Shown piece after piece: positions 23,982 to 32,006 of a stretch of DNA of 64,000 nt. Each line of letters begins with the position of its first letter. Position 1 is the stretch's first letter. The stretch spans positions 83,779-147,778 of the IMG/VR virus record IMGVR_UViG_3300031787_000016; one strand, given 5' to 3'. The translations under genes and the position numbers were made by a program. The notes below the pieces were generated by a model that was given only the letters and a program-made list of their open reading frames with translations, searched no databases and had not been told where the DNA came from. This stretch comes from a virus.

Positions 23982-24297
23982 CTACGAGCAAATGACGTTC
24001 TGTCAAGTCGAACAAGTGCCAATCACTACACCCAAGAAAATTCACATCATCCGTTCTGAGCAGCAAGGTGCATTCAAAGTAGTACTTAGCTCCAGAGATG
24101 AGGCTAAAATCGTCTCTGAGCTTCAGAAGGGCAATCCGAGTACTTTGTCAGCTTATATGAGCTTCGGCGGTACTAACGATACAAAATGGACTATCCTGAA
24201 CGACTGCAAGGAGTACAGCTTGCATGGCGACTGGATAGCTGATAATGCGGCTGTTCGAGAATACTTGAACTCTCAACTAAATGTTTTGGTGTGTTAA
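23974..24297 (+). CDS. Hypothetical protein, 107 aa
   Basis: Contains IHIIRSEQQGAFKVVLSSRDEAKIVSELQ and a Gly-rich AYMSFGGTNDTKWTIL. Directly abuts the phosphoesterase (TAAATG), implying co-translation. Not recognised. Confidence 0.62.
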   Translation: MSNYEQMTFCQVEQVPITTPKKIHIIRSEQQGAFKVVLSSRDEAKIVSELQKGNPSTLSAYMSFGGTNDTKWTILNDCKEYSLHGDWIADNAAVREYLNSQLNVLVC

Positions 24298-25059
24298 ATG
24301 AAAATCCTAGCTCTTTCAGACCTTCATCTCGAATTTTCAGCCCTACACATCCCCAGCACCGACAAAGCCGATGTCACTATACTGCTTGGCGACATCCACA
24401 CAAGTATTAAAGGAGTTCAGTGGGCAGCTAATACCATCGAGTCGAAGCATATTATCTATATTCTTGGCAATCATGAGTACTATGGTGGCAAATACCCCGA
24501 CACACCAGACAAAATTCGCGCCGAGGCGGAAAAATATAGCCCAAACTTTCACGTTCTTGAGAATGAGAGTGTGGTTATTGATGATGTCACCTTTTTTGGG
24601 GCAACCTTATGGACAGACTTCGCGCTTTTTGGTGATTCAACTATAGGGAAACTTGATTGTTACGATAAATTGAACGACTACAAGCAAATTCGACTCGGAA
24701 ATGATGACCGATATCGAAAAATAACACCTTCAGACACGGAAAAATGGCATCATCGTTCAGTTAATTGGCTACGACAGGCTTTATTTGACCGTACACCCGA
24801 CTCTAAAAAGGTAATTTGCACTCATCATGCCCCCTCACCCAAGTCACTAAGCCCACAGTTCTTTTCTGACCCTGTTAGCGCAGCGTATGCAAGCAATCTC
24901 GATGGTTTTGTTGCATACTCTGGTGCAAAATATTGGTTTCATGGTCATCTACATGAGTCTGTGAACTACGAGCTAGGTGATACGCGAGTTATTAGTAATC
25001 CTAGAGGTTACAACGACAGTAACGAACAGTTTGATACAACTACTTTATGGGAAATCTAG
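24298..25059 (+). CDS. Calcineurin-like metallophosphoesterase
   Basis: 253 aa with the complete motif set in order: SDLHLEF (D-x-H), ILLGDIH (GD), ILGNHEYYG (GNHE), CTHHAPSP (H) and FHGHLHES (GHxH). These bind two metals and hydrolyse phosphomonoesters or diesters; known members act on cyclic nucleotides, 2-prime,3-prime-cyclic phosphates, nucleic acids or proteins. The substrate cannot be set from sequence. A role in RNA end healing alongside the ligase at 59.4 kb is possible but distant. Confidence 0.88.
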   Translation: MKILALSDLHLEFSALHIPSTDKADVTILLGDIHTSIKGVQWAANTIESKHIIYILGNHEYYGGKYPDTPDKIRAEAEKYSPNFHVLENESVVIDDVTFFGATLWTDFALFGDSTIGKLDCYDKLNDYKQIRLGNDDRYRKITPSDTEKWHHRSVNWLRQALFDRTPDSKKVICTHHAPSPKSLSPQFFSDPVSAAYASNLDGFVAYSGAKYWFHGHLHESVNYELGDTRVISNPRGYNDSNEQFDTTTLWEI

Positions 25060-25061
25060 TT

Positions 25062-25217
25062 ATGCCACAGCAGCTACAAAACAATGTTCCGCTAGAGCTA
25101 TTCACAATCGATGATAAAAAGATTATCATTACTTATAATTCAGAAACAAAAGCGTTGGTTGTGAAAACACCACACAGAGAACTCAAGGCACTATTGGGAA
25201 AGTACGGAGAAAAGTAA
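25062..25217 (+). CDS. Small hypothetical protein, 51 aa
   Basis: MPQQLQNNVPLELFTIDDKK then a beta hairpin (IIITYNSETKALVVKTPHR) and a basic tail. The next gene starts one nt after its stop. Unknown. Confidence 0.55.
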   Translation: MPQQLQNNVPLELFTIDDKKIIITYNSETKALVVKTPHRELKALLGKYGEK

Positions 25218-25218
25218 C

Positions 25219-25452
25219 ATGGAAATAAAATCTGGTCAAACAATCGACATCTACACACAGGAAAACGAACATCTTGCTGTGACTTGGACTGAAGCTACTG
25301 GTTTTATTGTGAGTTCCGAAAATTCTCAAGTGAAAATTTCAGACTCGCGTAAAAACATTCGCACAAACATTAAGGCTTCTGGCAATTCCAAGGTTATTAG
25401 CATCGGTACGGTCACTGGCAGTATGCATATCGGAGATATTTTCAATGACTAA
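25219..25452 (+). CDS. Hypothetical beta-rich protein, 77 aa
   Basis: Ser/Lys-rich strands such as FIVSSENSQVKISDSRKNI and VISIGTVTGSMHIGDIF suggest a small beta solenoid or adhesin-like fragment. Overlaps the next gene by 8 nt. Unknown. Confidence 0.58.
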   Translation: MEIKSGQTIDIYTQENEHLAVTWTEATGFIVSSENSQVKISDSRKNIRTNIKASGNSKVISIGTVTGSMHIGDIFND

Positions 25453-25711
25453 AGCATATTTACTGCAAGTTTTGATAATCGACCATGACCATCTAGGAGC
25501 CGATGAAATCGAGCGTGTTATCGAAGATGCGAACTACCCGAACGATTGCATTGCCCCTAGCGTAATCAAGTCTCAGAGCGTTGAGGTTGGGGATTGGGAC
25601 GACGATAACCCGTTGAATAACAGTGATACTCAAGCTAAAGAAGTTGACCGATTGTTTAGCGTTTATCAACCAACAGCAACTAAAGTACTTACTAAAGAAG
25701 AGTATGCTTAG
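25445..25711 (+). CDS. Hypothetical protein, 88 aa
   Basis: Acidic: IDHDHLGADEIERVIEDANYPN and VEVGDWDDDNPLNNSDTQ. The DHDHLGAD segment resembles small proteins with an Asp/His-rich strand seen in other phages, but no family is recognised. Confidence 0.58.
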   Translation: MTKAYLLQVLIIDHDHLGADEIERVIEDANYPNDCIAPSVIKSQSVEVGDWDDDNPLNNSDTQAKEVDRLFSVYQPTATKVLTKEEYA

Positions 25712-25829
25712 AAGTTAGAAATTCTTCATCATAAGACTTTTAACGGTTTCATTTTCGCTAATGATTGTACAGACATATCTTCCTCTAGCTAGATGATGTT
25801 CTGAGTAAACTTATCTACCATTATTTGCA

Positions 25830-25979
25830 ATGAATACCAAAAAATACGTCGTCGATGATTCCACCGCACAAACGATTTTCAAGACTATTCATAAACATCA
25901 AGTTACTCGTCGAGAGTGCATTCTCGCATCTCAGTATTGCCCAACTACCCACAGGAATCTCACATGGTTAGCCGCCTAA
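25830..25979 (+). CDS. Small hypothetical protein, 49 aa
   Basis: MNTKKYVVDDSTAQTIFKTIHKHQVTRRECI...: basic, helical, with two Cys. No strong SD. Overlaps the next gene by 16 nt in another frame. Moderate support. Confidence 0.45.
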   Translation: MNTKKYVVDDSTAQTIFKTIHKHQVTRRECILASQYCPTTHRNLTWLAA

Positions 25980-26179
25980 TCAATTGGCTCTTTCGCCGCC
26001 ACACTGTCTCATACAAATTACACTACATCGAGCGCCTGATTGCAGAAAAGAAGTATGTTGACGCTTCTGTGTATGTTTATACCGCTTTACAAGAATTTCC
26101 TAACCATCCCGAACTTCTGAAACTGAAGGCTCAGGCAGAAAAGGAAATTTCTTATTACATCTACAATCAGGAGTTTTAG
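25964..26179 (+). CDS. Small TPR-like helical protein, 71 aa
   Basis: ATG at 25964, AGGA 10 nt upstream. IERLIAEKKYVDASVYVYTALQEFPNHPELLKLKAQ matches one tetratricopeptide-type helix pair (the A...A.Y..AL...P.h..l pattern). N-terminus (VSRLINWLFRRH) is amphipathic. Possible adaptor for protein interaction. Confidence 0.55.
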   Translation: MVSRLINWLFRRHTVSYKLHYIERLIAEKKYVDASVYVYTALQEFPNHPELLKLKAQAEKEISYYIYNQEF

Positions 26180-26183
26180 CAAT

Positions 26184-26525
26184 ATGACTGATAAACTTCC
26201 CTCAATAACTTATTGTCAAAAATGTGGTATCGCAAACATCGATGGCGTATTCCATTGGAGCTACAAGAATCGACCTACAACTCCTGAGCAAGTGTTGGCG
26301 AAAGTTTGTATTCCGACCGCAGGACATGGTGACAAGCAAAACGTACCTTGTCTCGCTAAGCAACTGCACGAATCTGATTTAGGGCTGCTGCAAAAGACAC
26401 CCGCAGAGTTACATGAGTTTGTTCGTGTCAACAACAACGCAATTGAGCTGGATTTACCTAATGACGAGTACTATTTAGAGATGGCAAAAAAATTGCTAGG
26501 AGATAGACCAGATGAGCAATCCTAA
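26184..26525 (+). CDS. Hypothetical zinc-binding-like protein, 113 aa
   Basis: YCQKCGIANIDGVFHWSYKNR starts a possible zinc ribbon, paired later with KVCIPTAGHGDKQNVPC. The C-terminus has an acidic helix. Overlaps the next gene by 14 nt. Not recognised. Confidence 0.58.
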   Translation: MTDKLPSITYCQKCGIANIDGVFHWSYKNRPTTPEQVLAKVCIPTAGHGDKQNVPCLAKQLHESDLGLLQKTPAELHEFVRVNNNAIELDLPNDEYYLEMAKKLLGDRPDEQS

Positions 26526-26703
26526 ATTCAAATTCAGTGTAGGACAACGTGTACGGTTTGGCAAACAAGCAAGCATCTACGAAGTGTACTCGCACATCGC
26601 ACCAGATGACGGCTCAGAGCATCAATACTATCTAAAGAGTGTTGTAACTACACCCAGCTACCTTCAGTGGTCACTGGAGAGCGATTTGAGTGCCGTTACT
26701 TAG
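26512..26703 (+). CDS. Hypothetical protein, 63 aa
   Basis: Contains FKFSVGQRVRFGKQASIYEV, an SH3-like start also seen in 27256-27648 (FKFAIGQAVYFIKNDKVQ), so these two share a small beta-barrel module. Ends by converging on the minus-strand gene (8-nt overlap). Confidence 0.6.
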   Translation: MSNPKFKFSVGQRVRFGKQASIYEVYSHIAPDDGSEHQYYLKSVVTTPSYLQWSLESDLSAVT

Positions 26704-27196
26704 ATTTATTAGATTCATAACGTTTTTCGCCAGTCTTGAAGCGCTTATCAAGTTCGAGCGTTCCATCGGCACTTGCACGGCTTAAATCTCGCGCCCCATT
26801 TTTCTCGTAATTCTCCTTACCTTCTTTTCTGTAGCGGTCAGCGATTTCCTTTGTGGGGTCGCTAGTTCCTGCTCCTGCGGTTGCTCTGGGTTTGCGAGGC
26901 TCAACATATTTCAAAGTGGTATCCTTGGCAGTTTTCTCTCTTTCTGCCGCTTTGTTAGCTGCGTTTTTCTCGCTGAGAGCTTTGTTGGCACGACCCTTGG
27001 CTTCAGATGCACCTTTACCTAAATCGGTGTAGCTGGCGTTCTTCTTGGGGTCTTTCCATGCTGCTTTGCTAGCGATGTCCTTAGCTGCACCGATGGTTGT
27101 TTTGATATCTGCTTTGGCGCGAGTTAGTAAACGGTCAAGATTGCCAATAGCAAAATCCGCTTCGAGTGGCGAGTTCATGAACTTATAATCTGTCAT
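26696..27196 (-). CDS. Isolated minus-strand Lys/Ala-rich protein, 166 aa
   Basis: The only minus-strand gene for tens of kb, embedded in plus-strand genes. Highly charged and helical (LTRAKADIKTTIGAAKDIASKAAWKDPKK; KGRANKALSEKNAANKAAEREK), no membrane segment. Composition resembles internal virion proteins. It lacks the MQHFAxF start (it has MTDYKFMNSPLEADFAI). Upstream is TATACTAGTATAAAAATA, a possible promoter. Function unknown. Confidence 0.68.
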   Translation of the reverse strand: MTDYKFMNSPLEADFAIGNLDRLLTRAKADIKTTIGAAKDIASKAAWKDPKKNASYTDLGKGASEAKGRANKALSEKNAANKAAEREKTAKDTTLKYVEPRKPRATAGAGTSDPTKEIADRYRKEGKENYEKNGARDLSRASADGTLELDKRFKTGEKRYESNKSK

Positions 27197-27255
27197 TTGA
27201 TAGATGGAGTTTTTGTTATTTTTATACTAGTATATCAGGGTTAACGCGAGGTATT

Positions 27256-27648
27256 ATGCTGGAAGATAGAATCAAAGAATTATTCATTAAGTTGCGTCTT
27301 GAACTCACAAATGATGTAGTTAATCAAGACGACTCTCTAATTGCCTACGATAATTTACGCGCAGCTTACAATAATCTACCCACAAACCCAACTTTCAAGT
27401 TTGCAATCGGTCAAGCGGTATATTTTATCAAGAATGACAAGGTACAGACAGGAATTGTACGTCTTCGTCAAATTACCGAGAGCAGTCAAAATCTCAAAGA
27501 AGAGTCTGATTATTTTTCTCGAAACACTGATGCGAAAGTTCTGGTGTTGTATTGTCTTCAAAAAGGTAATCGAGAACTTGACCCAAATTGGCAAGTCGAG
27601 GAAGCTCGTTTGTTTGCAAGTAAAGCTGAATTGTTGGAGTCGTTGTAA
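27256..27648 (+). CDS. Hypothetical protein with SH3-like module, 130 aa
   Basis: N-terminal helix (EDRIKELFIKLRLELTNDVV), then FKFAIGQAVYFIKNDKVQTGIV shared with the 63-aa protein at 26512, then beta strands. Overlaps the DUF4326 gene start (TAATG). Unknown. Confidence 0.62.
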   Translation: MLEDRIKELFIKLRLELTNDVVNQDDSLIAYDNLRAAYNNLPTNPTFKFAIGQAVYFIKNDKVQTGIVRLRQITESSQNLKEESDYFSRNTDAKVLVLYCLQKGNRELDPNWQVEEARLFASKAELLESL

Positions 27649-28070
27649 TGTTGGTTGTAGGGCATCTCAAAGAGCGTCAACGTGATTCCGACATCAGGTG
27701 TGACCGAGCAACCGCACTTGGCAACCCTTTTGACCTAGTTAGTGAAGAGTTTCGCGATAAAGTTTGTGATGCTCATGAAGCTTATTTGAAATTGGTAATT
27801 AGACGTTACAATGCTGGCATGAAAGACCAGTATGTTGACCCTAGAGAGATTAGTAAAACACTACCAATCTCGAAAGTTTGGAAAACACCCTCAACGAAAG
27901 ATATCGTCTTCAAGTTACACCAGCTTGTTCCCTTGTATAAAGAGAAAAAAGTATACCGAGTACGTTGTTGGTGTCGTCGAAGTGATGCTGTCGAACTTGT
28001 ACCTCGATGTCATTTAGATACGGTTGTACGTTGTGTAAAATATTGGAGTGAAAAAAGTGTCAGCAATTAA
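27648..28070 (+). CDS. DUF4326 family protein
   Basis: 140 aa. IRCDRATALGNPF, then EEFRDKVCDAHEAYLKL and VYRVRCWCRRSDAVELVPRCHLDTVVRCV give the DUF4326 pattern: RxDRxTxLGNPF, a central helix, CWC and CH. The CWC and CH pairs likely bind a metal. The family is found in phages; reaction unknown. Unusual here is a longer spacer before CWC. Confidence 0.75.
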   Translation: MLVVGHLKERQRDSDIRCDRATALGNPFDLVSEEFRDKVCDAHEAYLKLVIRRYNAGMKDQYVDPREISKTLPISKVWKTPSTKDIVFKLHQLVPLYKEKKVYRVRCWCRRSDAVELVPRCHLDTVVRCVKYWSEKSVSN

Positions 28071-28494
28071 TTGTCTCGGAGACGAAGAAGTGTATGGCGA
28101 AGTTGTCGAAGGTTGGACTCTTGTAAGATTGGTTCGACCTACCAACTACAAATCGCCTGAAGGTCTTACAAGCTATAATCAACACTCTACAAAACTGCAC
28201 AATGATGTATATATGTTCTGGGGAGATTGGGGTTTGACACGAAGTAACGACCCAGATTTCATTTTCAGATGTGACCCGTTACCTAAAACCAGTCGCTCGA
28301 AGAAACAACTGCAACGGTTCCAACACTATAGAGAACGCTTGACAGGCGATGTAGAGATTGGGTATAGTTTGATGGCTGCTTGCCTCAAGGCTGGCTACAA
28401 CCCCAAGAAACTGCGTCTTGCAGAGTGGTTGATGGATAGAATGTATCATCACTTGAAAAATTTGGATTGGAAACCTTTGTATACTAATCACTGA
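28048..28494 (+). CDS. Hypothetical protein, 148 aa
   Basis: GTG start with GGAG directly before it, 23 nt inside the previous gene. Aromatic N-terminal domain (GEVVEGWTLVRLVRPTNYKSP) and a basic C-terminal helix (SKKQLQRFQHYRERLTGDV). Not recognised. Confidence 0.58.
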   Translation: MKKVSAINCLGDEEVYGEVVEGWTLVRLVRPTNYKSPEGLTSYNQHSTKLHNDVYMFWGDWGLTRSNDPDFIFRCDPLPKTSRSKKQLQRFQHYRERLTGDVEIGYSLMAACLKAGYNPKKLRLAEWLMDRMYHHLKNLDWKPLYTNH

Positions 28495-28495
28495 A

Positions 28496-28720
28496 ATGAA
28501 AACACTTCGCAAATATATTCAACAACTTGAAGCTCTTGCAGCTAAGTATGGCGACGACATTCCTGTAGTTCGCAAACAACGCTACCAGTTTGAAGGACAA
28601 GAAACTCAATACAGTCCAGTTTTAGCTCCTAAAGTTGTAACCAAAAACAAGAACCCTAGAGTAGTAATCGAAGGTGGTGATGCACAGATGAATGATTTGA
28701 GGAAATACTATGAGAGATAA
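28496..28720 (+). CDS. Hypothetical protein, 74 aa
   Basis: Starts one nt after the previous stop. KTLRKYIQQLEALAAKYGDDIPVV is a typical N-terminal helix of a small phage protein family with YGDD; C-terminus IEGGDAQMNDLRKYYER. Overlaps the next gene by 11 nt. Confidence 0.6.
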   Translation: MKTLRKYIQQLEALAAKYGDDIPVVRKQRYQFEGQETQYSPVLAPKVVTKNKNPRVVIEGGDAQMNDLRKYYER

Positions 28721-29162
28721 AAGCAACGACTACCGACGCTACCGAACGTCAGCGTATGCTTGGTGTCGGCATCAGCGACCCAAAGGAAAACGTGGCGCTC
28801 ACAAATTGAAACGGCTAGATTGGCGCGAAGAAATTGCTACACTTGTAGAAGAGAATCGACTCGAAAAAATCAACAGTATAGAAGACTTGGTTCTTGTGCT
28901 GGTGAAAGCTGGTTACAAAGTTAGCAAAACAAAACGAGATTTCCACTATCGATTCGAGAATGATACTATTTTTGGATTGTTTGGAGGTGAAGGTGATTAC
29001 GCGATGTCTCCATATACCGAAAATAAAATTTGTGCAGCAATTCGCGCCACCTTTGATAAGTGGAGTACTGCTGAAATTACCGACTTAGAATTTCTTGGTG
29101 TCGATGCAGAGGAAATCTTGTTGGTATTGAAAGACCTTGAACATGGAAGTTCGCAATTTTGA
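28710..29162 (+). CDS. Hypothetical basic protein, 150 aa
   Basis: Very basic N-terminus (RDKSNDYRRYRTSAYAWCRHQRPKGKRGAHK) followed by acidic helices; the N-terminus would bind nucleic acid. ATG start inside the previous gene. Not recognised. Confidence 0.6.
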   Translation: MRDKSNDYRRYRTSAYAWCRHQRPKGKRGAHKLKRLDWREEIATLVEENRLEKINSIEDLVLVLVKAGYKVSKTKRDFHYRFENDTIFGLFGGEGDYAMSPYTENKICAAIRATFDKWSTAEITDLEFLGVDAEEILLVLKDLEHGSSQF

Positions 29163-29662
29163 CTAACTCTGAGCGCTCAAAGTCCTTCGCTAAAGGTAAT
29201 TTCGGTGAAAAAGTCGTAAAAGAGTTCTTCCTCAGCAAAAAATACGAAGTAATTCCAGCTACTCTCGACCAACAAATCAATGAAAGCTGGGATTTTCGTG
29301 TGGTCGGCAAAAAAGACCTGCTAATTGAGGTAAAAACCGACTACGCAGCCGCTAAAACGGGCAATATATTCCTCGAAACTGAAGTTGGTGATGGTCTAGG
29401 CTTTATTCGTAAGATAAAACCTAATAGTAAGATTGTTTTTGCCTTTGTTTTTCCACAATCGCAGCAAATTGGCTTCATAGATGCTCAAATGTTGTTGTGT
29501 ATTGAGTTAGAAAAGCTGCATTTCCGTAAATTTACGCATAAAAGCAACAATTATACGGCTGGAGGCTACTTATGTCCTTGGGCAGATTTCTTTTCTGCCT
29601 GTTTTACTCGATACTGTTTTGAGATTGAACAAGACGGCTTGAAAACATTTTGGAAGGATTAA
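29159..29662 (+). CDS. PD-(D/E)XK nuclease-like / resolvase-like protein
   Basis: 167 aa from a TTG whose last bases overlap the upstream stop (TTGA). FGEKVVKEFFLSKKYEVIP, ESWDFRVVGKKDLLIEVKTD gives D and E-x-K of the PD-(D/E)XK active site, and N-terminal helix Glu is also present. Folds like this include archaeal-type Holliday junction resolvases and restriction enzymes. Distinct from the two minus-strand paralogues at 4-5.6 kb. Confidence 0.7.
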   Translation: MTNSERSKSFAKGNFGEKVVKEFFLSKKYEVIPATLDQQINESWDFRVVGKKDLLIEVKTDYAAAKTGNIFLETEVGDGLGFIRKIKPNSKIVFAFVFPQSQQIGFIDAQMLLCIELEKLHFRKFTHKSNNYTAGGYLCPWADFFSACFTRYCFEIEQDGLKTFWKD

Positions 29663-29665
29663 GTT

Positions 29666-30079
29666 ATGTTAGACGATGGTGTTTTTGAATTACCTTTGAA
29701 GCAAAGAATTGCAGCAATACGCAAAGCAAAACCTGTATTAGAAATCCCAAAACCCCCTAAATCACCTGCGGGTACAGCTTTTAAGTCTGTAGATGAGGTA
29801 AGGAAAATGGCAGCATCTCTATTAGAATATGCTGATAAACGGGAAGTGTTTGAAAAAGAGTTCACGGCGGCGAAAAAGGTTTATGATGAAGCGCAACCTC
29901 TATGTGCTTCTATAGAAAAACAAGTAACTGATTTGATTTTCAATGATGTAGGTCTATCAAAACTAGGATTGTCAGAAAAGAAGGCGACAAAGCTCTGGCA
30001 AAAAGCTTGGGACGGCGCTGACAACGAAGATGAAGCTATCAGTAATTTGCGTGAACTTGTAGAACTTTTTAAGGATTAA
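29666..30079 (+). CDS. Hypothetical helical protein, 137 aa
   Basis: AAGGATT precedes the ATG. Long helices (DEVRKMAASLLEYADKREVFEKEFTAAKKVYDEAQPL) and a Lys/Pro-rich N-terminal segment (PKPPKSPAGT). Not recognised; could be a subunit of a small complex. Confidence 0.62.
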   Translation: MLDDGVFELPLKQRIAAIRKAKPVLEIPKPPKSPAGTAFKSVDEVRKMAASLLEYADKREVFEKEFTAAKKVYDEAQPLCASIEKQVTDLIFNDVGLSKLGLSEKKATKLWQKAWDGADNEDEAISNLRELVELFKD

Positions 30080-30080
30080 C

Positions 30081-30227
30081 ATGGCAGTATCTTTCTCTCG
30101 GACTGATTGTATGTGTTTAGTAACTGAAACTGAGTTTTGCCATGTAGATATCTGTCTTTGGATAGAGGCGCAGAAAAAGAAGTTGAGTTATATTAAAAGA
30201 GATGCAGCAATGCAGTGTAGCAAGTAA
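30081..30227 (+). CDS. Small Cys-rich protein, 48 aa
   Basis: Starts 1 nt after the previous stop with AAGGA upstream. FSRTDCMCLVTETEFCHVDICLWIEAQKKK: five Cys and a His that could hold a metal or disulphides. Followed by TAAGGAGGTGA, a strong SD-like string with no clear ORF. Confidence 0.5.
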   Translation: MAVSFSRTDCMCLVTETEFCHVDICLWIEAQKKKLSYIKRDAAMQCSK

Positions 30228-30263
30228 GTAAGGAGGTGACTCTTCAATTACCAGCTAAACAAA

Positions 30264-30528
30264 GCAAAGAGGTTGCGGTCTTAGGGTTCCCCTCTTTGCA
30301 ATCTGGATATTTGCAAAATAGTCAATATGCAATCTGTGGGCGTGTTCCTGCTAACCCCAGCCGCAACTTGAGCCTAAGTAATCAAGCTCTGCGAAGTTGG
30401 GTCTAGGACAGGGCTATCCAGCAACAACCCAAGGTGTAGGTGCATATCGGCACGGGCTGAGGAACCTAACCACCCACTCTGTAGTGTATTGTTTTTAGGT
30501 TTTACAATACATGAAGCAGCAAGTAAGC
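30264..30528 (+). ncRNA. Candidate structured non-coding RNA
   Basis: About 450 nt here lack a gene but are unusually GC-rich for this genome and fold in register: GCAAAGAGG with CCTCTTTGC (30264-30299); CAACTT-GAGC with GCTC-AAGTTG near 30362-30402; GGGT with ACCC; GTGC-ATATCG-GCAC; and TGTATTGT with ACAATACA (30485-30511). The block containing CCTGCTAACCCCAGCCGC loosely resembles the conserved start of HEARO/omega RNAs of IscB systems, but no iscB gene is adjacent, so the class is open. A short terminator follows at 30633. Confidence 0.5.
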
Positions 30529-30632
30529 TCTAGTCTTAGGGGAGAAGAGAAGTCATGAATCCGTTACTCCTTCGACATAACCTTACCACTTGGAGACAAT
30601 TAGCACCATCTAAGATAACCTCAACGAGAAGC

Positions 30633-30662
30633 GCCCCTTGAACATTGGTTAGGGGCATTTTT
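30633..30662 (+). terminator. Intrinsic terminator
   Basis: GCCCCT pairs with AGGGGC around 12 nt and is followed by ATTTTTAT. Ends the structured RNA/preceding transcript just before the gene at 30680. Confidence 0.75.
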
Positions 30663-30679
30663 ATATCTAAACTTAACAA

Positions 30680-31249
30680 ATGAAAAACATTGCAGTGGGC
30701 GACATCCCAAAACACAAATATATTTGGATAGACACTAATTTCACTCACAAGCAATTTATTGGCTACATCCCTGCTGTTTGGTTTGCTCTCAACAGTGTGT
30801 GTGGTCGGAGTTGGGGCTTACACGTTATGTTGGAGTGTGGGGCATTTTTTCGTAATTTGCCACCTCATGCAATATTGTTTGAAGACCCGTTATCTTTCTC
30901 TGCCGACACTTGGGACATTAAGCAAGCTCAACGCTGGGACTGCTACAGCCAAAACTGGTCTGCAATTGAGTATAAGTATCTAGCCAACTTACGATGCAAA
31001 GCTGCCATTGACGCTGAAACAGCTCTTCTAGGCACTTATCTCTTTTCTGTCTGTCCTCTAGACGATGGTTTCACTGAGTACCCTGAGCAAGCCAAAGAGT
31101 TCATGTTTATTCGACTTGATAATGGGAGATTAACAATTCAACCAACAAATTACGTTTTGTTCAAAGAGAGCAGTTTTACAACTAATACTGAGTTAGTATT
31201 CCCTAAAGATTTGAAAGTAAACGATTTAATTTATACATCGGAGGTTTGA
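30680..31249 (+). CDS. Hypothetical protein, 189 aa
   Basis: KYIWIDTNFTHKQFIGYIPAVWFALNSVCGRSWGLHVMLECGAFFRNLPPHAI is the most conserved-looking part: aromatic, with an ordered Cys pair; then WDCYSQNWSAIEYKYLANL. I recall similar proteins in cyanophage genomes but cannot name a function. Starts right after an intrinsic terminator, so it has its own promoter. Confidence 0.65.
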   Translation: MKNIAVGDIPKHKYIWIDTNFTHKQFIGYIPAVWFALNSVCGRSWGLHVMLECGAFFRNLPPHAILFEDPLSFSADTWDIKQAQRWDCYSQNWSAIEYKYLANLRCKAAIDAETALLGTYLFSVCPLDDGFTEYPEQAKEFMFIRLDNGRLTIQPTNYVLFKESSFTTNTELVFPKDLKVNDLIYTSEV

Positions 31250-31250
31250 T

Positions 31251-31400
31251 GTGAAGTTACCTTATCTTATACGCCCTTATTTCAACTTTGATGGTTTGTT
31301 AACTTTTTCAGTCGAAGACCCTGAATGTCCACTACCTTTCAAGACTTACGAGTACGCTAAACAATACGCTGATTACAGATGGAGCAGAAAAAATGGATGA
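31251..31400 (+). CDS. Small hypothetical protein, 49 aa
   Basis: GTG at 31251 with CGGAGG 6 nt upstream. MKLPYLIRPYFNFDGLLTFS... with a C-terminal aromatic-basic helix (YAKQYADYRWSRKNG). Overlaps the next gene by 8 nt. Confidence 0.58.
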   Translation: MKLPYLIRPYFNFDGLLTFSVEDPECPLPFKTYEYAKQYADYRWSRKNG

Positions 31401-31572
31401 CCAATATGATGCTCAAGTCTATTCATTAGCTTCAGGATGGTTGCAAGACCGCTTCGCTGAGGATTACATCTACTCGATTCAATATTCGGCAAGGTTGCTC
31501 CCGTTCATTACTTGTTTGCAGCAGATTGTTTTAGGACTACTCGCTGACCCTAACTACGAAGGAGATTTTTAA
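31393..31572 (+). CDS. Small hypothetical protein, 59 aa
   Basis: ATG overlaps the previous gene; GGAGCAG 8 nt upstream is the SD. Amphipathic helices (SLASGWLQDRFAEDYIYS; FITCLQQIVLGLLADPN). Unknown. Confidence 0.55.
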   Translation: MDDQYDAQVYSLASGWLQDRFAEDYIYSIQYSARLLPFITCLQQIVLGLLADPNYEGDF

Positions 31573-31573
31573 C

Positions 31574-31762
31574 ATGGCACGACTGACTGGCAAAAATGAC
31601 ATTTACTTACCCTACAAGTCAACAGAAGAGATTGCGCGAGAAGCTGTAGAGGCACATGAAGCGCGATTCACCCAAAATGGCTGGCAACTTGCGAAAGTCA
31701 TTATTCCTATTGCATTTTTAGTATTGTTGGTCAACGACATTATTTTAGTTAAGGTGTTGTAA
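31574..31762 (+). CDS. Small membrane protein, 62 aa
   Basis: GAAGGAG precedes the ATG. A cytosolic acidic helix (STEEIAREAVEAHEARFT) is followed by one C-terminal transmembrane helix (VIIPIAFLVLLVNDIILVKVL), i.e. tail-anchored. Stop overlaps the next ATG. Confidence 0.62.
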   Translation: MARLTGKNDIYLPYKSTEEIAREAVEAHEARFTQNGWQLAKVIIPIAFLVLLVNDIILVKVL

Positions 31763-31935
31763 TGTATCAAATACAATTCTTTTCTGCCAAACATAATCGT
31801 TGGCTTTTAATGTGGCATCGTGGAGAGGAAAGTCTAGCTAGACTAACCAGACTTTTTGAAGTTATGTGCTACTTTGAGCCTCGTATTAAGCGCCGCATCA
31901 TCGACCTAAATACTGGCGCAATTGTCTATACCTAA
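31762..31935 (+). CDS. Small hypothetical protein, 57 aa
   Basis: YQIQFFSAKHNRWLLMWHRGEESLARL...: basic, with the dispersed octamer CTTTTCTG encoding its FFSA. Overlaps the upstream stop. Unknown. Confidence 0.58.
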   Translation: MYQIQFFSAKHNRWLLMWHRGEESLARLTRLFEVMCYFEPRIKRRIIDLNTGAIVYT

Positions 31936-31936
31936 C

Positions 31937-31950
31937 TTTAGATAGATACA
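31937..31950 (+). promoter_or_regulatory. Leader motif TTTAGATAGATACA
   Basis: One of six intergenic copies of a GATAGATAC-type string, each about 55-75 nt before a start codon (here 32007) and just after a gene end. Probable phage promoter element or antitermination/processing site. Confidence 0.5.
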
Positions 31951-32006
31951 TTTCGACATTCTTTTCTGTAATCTAATTAAACTATCAAAATTAATCTAAA
32001 ACTGTC

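Noticed and set aside
30633-30662. An extra tRNA or riboswitch at the terminator
   Set aside because: It is a simple stem with a T tract, and no aptamer-like sequence precedes it.
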